From assembly GCF_001050015.1 (NCBI RefSeq), contig NZ_CVTB01000033.1, positions 1 through 64,000 of the forward strand: 64,000 bases of DNA. The letters are read 5' to 3'. The DNA comes from Mycolicibacterium malmesburyense (GTDB lineage Bacteria; Actinomycetota; Actinomycetes; Mycobacteriales; Mycobacteriaceae). Below the pieces are notes generated by a model that searched no databases, was not told the DNA's origin, and saw only the letters and a list, made by a program, of their open reading frames with translations. Below are positions 60,006-64,000 of this stretch, piece by piece (position 1 is the first letter of the stretch; each line of letters begins with the position of its first letter). The translations under genes were made by a program, and so were the position numbers.

Positions 60006-60058
60006 CCGATCCGTCCCGACGCGCGGTGCGACGGCGAACCGCTGGAAAGATTCCCGGC

Positions 60059-61273
60059 GTGCTGCTCTCACTGATCGCCGTCTCGGCGGTGCTGGCCGCG
60101 TGGGCGCTGGGTGCCAAGCGCCTCGAACAATGGCGGCTGACCGCGCCGATGGTCCTGGTGCTCGCCGGCATCGCGGTCGGCTTCACCACCGGCGACGGGC
60201 TGGTCGATTCCCTGAACACCGAAGTCGCCCAGCACACCGCCGAAATCATCCTGGCGATCCTGCTTTTCGTCGACGCGACCGATATTCGCGGCGGGCTGCT
60301 CGGCAGGGACCCGCGCGGCGCGATGCGGCTGTTGTTCATCGCGTTGCCGCTGAGCCTGGTCGCCGCACTGGCCCTGGGCTTGTGGCTGCTGCCGGACCTG
60401 CCGTGGGCGGTGCTGCTGGTGCTCGCATGCGTGGTGGTGCCGACGGACTTCGCGCCCGCGGCATCGATCCTGCGCGACGAGCGGGTGCCCGAACGGGTGC
60501 GCGACGTGCTCAACGTCGAGGCCGGATACAACGACGGCATCATCTCGCCGCTGTTCATCTTCGCGCTCGCGGTGGCGGGGGATCGCTCGCACGCCTCGAC
60601 GCCGATGGAGGCGCTGGCGTCGGCGTTGCCGCAGGCGCTCAAGGCCATCCTCGTCGGACTGGCCGTCGGCGCCGCGCTGGCCCTGCTGACCAATCTCGCC
60701 GAGCGGTACGGCGCGATGACCGACCGCAGCAAGCGACTGATCCTGGTCGCCGCACCGATGCTCGCCTTCGGGTTGAGCCTGGCGATGGACGGCAACGGGT
60801 TCGTCGCCGCGTTCGTCTGCGGTATCGCCTTCCACTACCTGCGGCGGTCGTCGGCGCTGCAGGCCGAGCTCGCCCTGGTCGACGACATCGGATACCTGCT
60901 GACGATCGTGATGTGGTTCGTCGTCGGCGCCACCGCGGCGCTGGCGCTGACGCTGGGTGTCAGCTGGTCGCTGGTGGCCTACTGCTTACTTGCGTTGACG
61001 GTCGTGCGGCTGGTGCCCGTCCTGCTCGCCCTGCTCGGTTCGCCGTTCACCTGGCCGGAGCGGGTTCTCGTCGGCTGGCTCGGTCCGCGCGGCACCACCT
61101 CGATCGTGTTCGGTCTGTTGGCCTTCAACGTGCTGCTCGGCGAGGCGGAACGCGATGTGCTGATGACCGTCGTCATCGTCGTGCTCGGCAGCGTCGCGCT
61201 GCACGGCGCCACGGCCCCCGCGGCCGCCCACGCGTTTGGCAGGTCACGTCCGAAATCCGGGGCCGCCCCTTAA
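60059..61273 (+). CDS. CPA1-type cation/proton antiporter
   Basis: Membrane antiporter of 404 residues with about twelve helices, Na+/H+ exchanger family. Conserved segments: LRLTAPMVLVLAGIAVGF-like first helices (LEQWRLTAPMVLVLAG), ILAILLFVDATDIRG (normally LLFxDA), VVPTDFAPAASILRDERVPERVRDVLNVEAGYNDGIISPLFIF with the P-T-D and N-D motifs of ion binding, and LVGWLGPRGTTSIVFGLLA near the end. Start GTG 60059 with GGAAAG 11 bases before; the frame remains open upstream across the VOC gene. From memory not present at this place in M. tuberculosis. Confidence 0.92.
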   Translation: MLLSLIAVSAVLAAWALGAKRLEQWRLTAPMVLVLAGIAVGFTTGDGLVDSLNTEVAQHTAEIILAILLFVDATDIRGGLLGRDPRGAMRLLFIALPLSLVAALALGLWLLPDLPWAVLLVLACVVVPTDFAPAASILRDERVPERVRDVLNVEAGYNDGIISPLFIFALAVAGDRSHASTPMEALASALPQALKAILVGLAVGAALALLTNLAERYGAMTDRSKRLILVAAPMLAFGLSLAMDGNGFVAAFVCGIAFHYLRRSSALQAELALVDDIGYLLTIVMWFVVGATAALALTLGVSWSLVAYCLLALTVVRLVPVLLALLGSPFTWPERVLVGWLGPRGTTSIVFGLLAFNVLLGEAERDVLMTVVIVVLGSVALHGATAPAAAHAFGRSRPKSGAAP

Positions 61274-61283
61274 CGTCAACCCC

Positions 61284-62363
61284 GTGACGCGACGGGTCCG
61301 GGCCGTGACGGTCGCTCTGGCGGCCGTGCTGCTGGCGGGCGGCTGCGGGGCCGACGAAACTCCGGTCGAGGCCGGGATCGAATCCGACGACCGCGCCGCC
61401 CGCAGCCAGGACGTCCTGGCCGACGCCGTCGCAGCCGGCGGTCCGGGATGCTCCGCGGCGGTGGGGGTGGAGGGCGCCGTGGTCTGGGTGGGCGCCCGCG
61501 GCGTCGCGGACGTCGCCACGGGCGCCGAGCTCACCGCCGACACCGCGTTCGACATCGCCTCGGTGTCCAAACAGTTCACCGCGACCGCTGTGCTGCTGCT
61601 GGTCGGCCAGCGCCGGCTCGCGCTCGACGACTCGTTGGCGGCGCACGTGCCCGGGCTTCCGTCGTGGGCCGCCGGCGTCACCGTCGCGCAGCTGATGCAT
61701 CAGACCAGCGGCATCCCCGACTACCTCGCGCTGCTCGAAGACGCCGGCTTCGCGATGACCGACCGCACCTCCAACGCCGACGCCCTGCGGGCGCTCGGGG
61801 AGGTGTCCGAATTGACCTTCGAGCCCGGCACGGCGTTCGAGTACTCGAATTCGAATTACGTATTGTTGGCCGAGATCGTCGAACGGGTCGCGCGACAACC
61901 GCTCTCGGAGTTCCTGTCGGCGCGGATCTTCTGGCCGCTGGAGCTGGCGATGGTCCTCGATCCGGCTCATCCGGTCCCGGGTGCGGCGGTGCCCTACACC
62001 GACGCCGACGGCGACTACACGCCGACGGTCACCGCGTGGGAGCAGGTCGGAGACGGCTCCATCCAGACCGCGCCGAGCCAGCTGGTGCGGTGGGCGGACA
62101 ACTACCGCACCGGGGAGATCGGCGGGCGCGAACTGCTCGAAGCACAGCTCGCCGGGGCGGTCGAGACGGGCGAGGGCGACCGGTACGGCGCCGGCATCTA
62201 CGAGTACGCCGACGGCACACTGGGCCACGACGGATCCTGGGGTGGCTTCGTCACCGACTTCCGGATCGGTCGAGACCGGCGCACGTCGGTGGCGGTGAGC
62301 TGCAACAGCGACACGCGCGACCCGACCGCCATCGCCGAGGCCCTCGCGCGGATCTGGGGCTAG
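61284..62363 (+). CDS. lipoprotein, serine beta-lactamase / DD-peptidase family
   Basis: Exported lipoprotein of 359 residues of the class C beta-lactamase/esterase family (Pfam beta-lactamase type). The N-terminus has a lipobox (LLAGGC with the cysteine near residue 22). The active-site S-x-x-K is ASVSKQFTAT near 93-102, the Y-x-N motif is FEYSNSNYVLLAE near 188-200, and the third motif is GHDGSWGGF near 315. It may act as a peptidoglycan DD-peptidase, esterase or beta-lactamase; the sequence does not decide. GTG 61284, 10 bases after the antiporter gene, so probably co-transcribed with it. purL starts 49 bases downstream. Confidence 0.92.
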   Translation: MTRRVRAVTVALAAVLLAGGCGADETPVEAGIESDDRAARSQDVLADAVAAGGPGCSAAVGVEGAVVWVGARGVADVATGAELTADTAFDIASVSKQFTATAVLLLVGQRRLALDDSLAAHVPGLPSWAAGVTVAQLMHQTSGIPDYLALLEDAGFAMTDRTSNADALRALGEVSELTFEPGTAFEYSNSNYVLLAEIVERVARQPLSEFLSARIFWPLELAMVLDPAHPVPGAAVPYTDADGDYTPTVTAWEQVGDGSIQTAPSQLVRWADNYRTGEIGGRELLEAQLAGAVETGEGDRYGAGIYEYADGTLGHDGSWGGFVTDFRIGRDRRTSVAVSCNSDTRDPTAIAEALARIWG

Positions 62364-62412
62364 GCGCAGCGTGTGTCGGGTGCCGCAGGCGGCGCCAACC
62401 TAGAATGGCCTC

Positions 62413-64000
62413 GTGACGTCGGAGCTAACCCACACCCTCGACACCGTCGACAGAGCCGCCGCCACTCCCGATCATCCCCAGCCGTTCCGCGAACTCGGCC
62501 TCAAGGACGACGAGTACCAGCGGATCCGCGAGATCCTGGGCCGCAGGCCCACCGACGCCGAACTGGCGATGTATTCGGTGATGTGGAGTGAGCACTGCTC
62601 GTACAAGTCGTCGAAGGTGCATCTGCGGTACTTCGGCGAAACCACCACCGAGGAGATGCGCAAGACGATGCTGGCGGGCATCGGCGAGAACGCCGGCGTC
62701 GTCGACATCGGCGACGGCTGGGCCGCCACCTTCAAGGTCGAGTCCCACAACCACCCGTCCTACATCGAGCCCTACCAGGGCGCCGCCACCGGCGTCGGCG
62801 GCATCGTGCGCGACATCATGGCCATGGGTGCGCGCCCGGTCGCGGTGATGGACCAGCTGCGGTTCGGCGCGGCCGACGCGCCCGACACCCGTCGCGTGGT
62901 GGACGGGGTGGTCCGCGGCATCGGCGGCTACGGCAACTCGCTGGGTCTGCCGAACATCGGCGGCGAGACCGTGTTCGACGCTTCCTACGGCGGCAACCCG
63001 TTGGTCAACGCGCTGTGCGTCGGGGTGTTGCGCAAGGAAGACCTGCACCTGGCGTTCGCGTCCGGCACCGGCAACAAGATCATCCTGTTCGGCGCGCGCA
63101 CCGGCCTGGACGGCATCGGCGGTGTGAGCGTGTTGGCCAGTGAGACGTTCGGCGGCGACGAGGGCGGCTCGGCGGGCCGCAAGAAGCTACCCAGTGTCCA
63201 GGTCGGCGACCCGTTCATGGAGAAGGTGCTCATCGAGTGCTGCCTGGAGCTGTACGCCAACGATCTGGTCGTCGGCATCCAGGACCTCGGTGGAGCCGGG
63301 TTGTCCTGTGCCACATCGGAACTCGCGTCTGCCGGTGACGGCGGTATGCGCATCGAGCTGGACGCGGTGCCGTTGCGGGCCGCGAACATGACGCCCGCCG
63401 AGATCCTGTCGAGCGAGTCGCAGGAGCGCATGTGCGCCGTCGTCACCCCCGAGAACGTCGACAAGTTCATGGCGGTCTGCCGCAAGTGGGAGGTGCTCGC
63501 CACGGTCATCGGCGAGGTCACCGACGGCGATCGGCTCCAGATCACCTGGCACGGCGAGACGGTCGTCGACGTGCCGCCGCGCACCGTCGCGCATGAAGGC
63601 CCGGTGTACGAGCGGCCGGTGCAGCGACCCGAGACGCAGGACGCGCTCAATGCCGACACCTCCGCCAAGCTGACGCGGCCGTCGACGGGCGACGAGCTCA
63701 AGGCGACTCTGCTTGCGCTGCTTGGCAGTCCACACCTGTGCAGCCGCGCGTTCATCACCGAGCAGTACGACCGCTACGTGCGCGGCAACACCGTGCTGGC
63801 CGAGGACGCCGACGGTGGCCTGCTGCGGGTGGACGAGACCACGGGCCGGGGCATCGCGATCTCGACCGACGCCTCGGGCCGCTACACCGCGCTCGACCCC
63901 TACACCGGTGCGCAACTGGCGCTGGCCGAGGCGTACCGCAACGTCGCGGTCACCGGCGCGACGCCGGTCGCGGTGACGAACTGCCTGAACTTCGGCTCGC
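62413..64000 (+). CDS. purL: phosphoribosylformylglycinamidine synthase subunit PurL (partial)
   Basis: Large subunit of FGAM synthase, small-type PurL. The first 529 codons are in the window and the gene runs off the right edge. It converts FGAR to FGAM using ATP and ammonia from PurQ. Visible motifs: [18 protein letters not shown] (catalytic histidine), [54 protein letters not shown] and [10 protein letters not shown]. Start GTG 62413; the N-terminal text closely follows M. tuberculosis PurL. Separated from purS-purQ by the encapsulin, pepC, VOC, antiporter and lipoprotein genes. Confidence 0.97.
   Translation, partial: MTSELTHTLDTVDRAAATPDHPQPFRELGLKDDEYQRIREILGRRPTDAELAMYSVMWSEHCSYKSSKVHLRYFGETTTEEMRKTMLAGIGENAGVVDIGDGWAATFKVESHNHPSYIEPYQGAATGVGGIVRDIMAMGARPVAVMDQLRFGAADAPDTRRVVDGVVRGIGGYGNSLGLPNIGGETVFDASYGGNPLVNALCVGVLRKEDLHLAFASGTGNKIILFGARTGLDGIGGVSVLASETFGGDEGGSAGRKKLPSVQVGDPFMEKVLIECCLELYANDLVVGIQDLGGAGLSCATSELASAGDGGMRIELDAVPLRAANMTPAEILSSESQERMCAVVTPENVDKFMAVCRKWEVLATVIGEVTDGDRLQITWHGETVVDVPPRTVAHEGPVYERPVQRPETQDALNADTSAKLTRPSTGDELKATLLALLGSPHLCSRAFITEQYDRYVRGNTVLAEDADGGLLRVDETTGRGIAISTDASGRYTALDPYTGAQLALAEAYRNVAVTGATPVAVTNCLNFGS

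Overview
This is a 64 kb stretch of a high-GC actinobacterial chromosome, almost certainly a rapidly growing mycobacterium (Mycolicibacterium type). Supporting this are PhoPR, encapsulin with a dye-decolorising peroxidase, cyp51/cyp123/cyp126, an NDMA-type alcohol dehydrogenase, an orphan ESX-1-type secreted protein, a cutinase and frequent GTG starts. From about 18.2 kb to the right edge the gene order follows, from my memory of that genome, the M. tuberculosis segment Rv0756c to Rv0803 (phoP ... purL), interrupted by several small insertions. All products are read from the sequence by recognition; no database search was run.

Left part (1-18.2 kb), not in that conserved order: a molybdenum hydroxylase large subunit (cut by the edge) with its XdhC-type maturation protein; a cytochrome P450; a secreted VanX-like dipeptidase; a 39-residue zinc-ribbon protein; an MFS transporter; an MDR-type reductase; a cutinase; a carboxymuconolactone decarboxylase-like protein with a beta-hydroxyacid dehydrogenase; a PepSY membrane protein; an OhrR-type regulator. 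Then comes a compact stress-signalling island: an RsbQ-like hydrolase and an RsbP-like PAS-phosphatase in one operon, divergent from a SigF/SigB-type sigma factor that has a good SigF-type promoter of its own, and convergent with the sigma gene a membrane Ser/Thr kinase. A tRNA-Thr and an HNH endonuclease mark the junction to the conserved part.

Middle (18.2-37 kb): a Leu/Gly/Asp repeat protein, phoPR with a PhoP box, and a tight minus-strand operon (TetR, cyp123, SDR, cyp51, ferredoxin, NTF2-like, alcohol dehydrogenase, NTF2/ketosteroid-isomerase-like, SDR, HIT). It diverges from aldA-SDR-beta-hydroxyacid dehydrogenase-carboxymuconolactone decarboxylase-like genes. The same palindrome occurs at the TetR start codon and upstream of aldA, so both arms are probably controlled together. 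An insertion (32.7-36.9 kb) carries an unknown 408-residue protein, an EspE-like secreted protein, a TetR, a CYP125-type P450 and a DoxX-like protein.

Right part (37-64 kb): the purine biosynthesis genes purD, purB, purC, purS, purQ and purL (cut by the right edge) are spread among cyp126, an uninterrupted prolyl oligopeptidase (ptrB), a Tat-exported esterase, an amino-acid permease, an AbiEi/DUF559 protein next to a 15-bp perfect inverted repeat, a DoxX/TetR divergent pair with paired operators, a glutathione peroxidase, a flavoprotein, the encapsulin nanocompartment with its peroxidase cargo, an M18 aminopeptidase, a cation/proton antiporter and a lipoprotein of the serine beta-lactamase family. 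No rRNA, CRISPR array, insertion sequence or complete prophage was seen, and no gene-free stretch exceeds about 175 bases.
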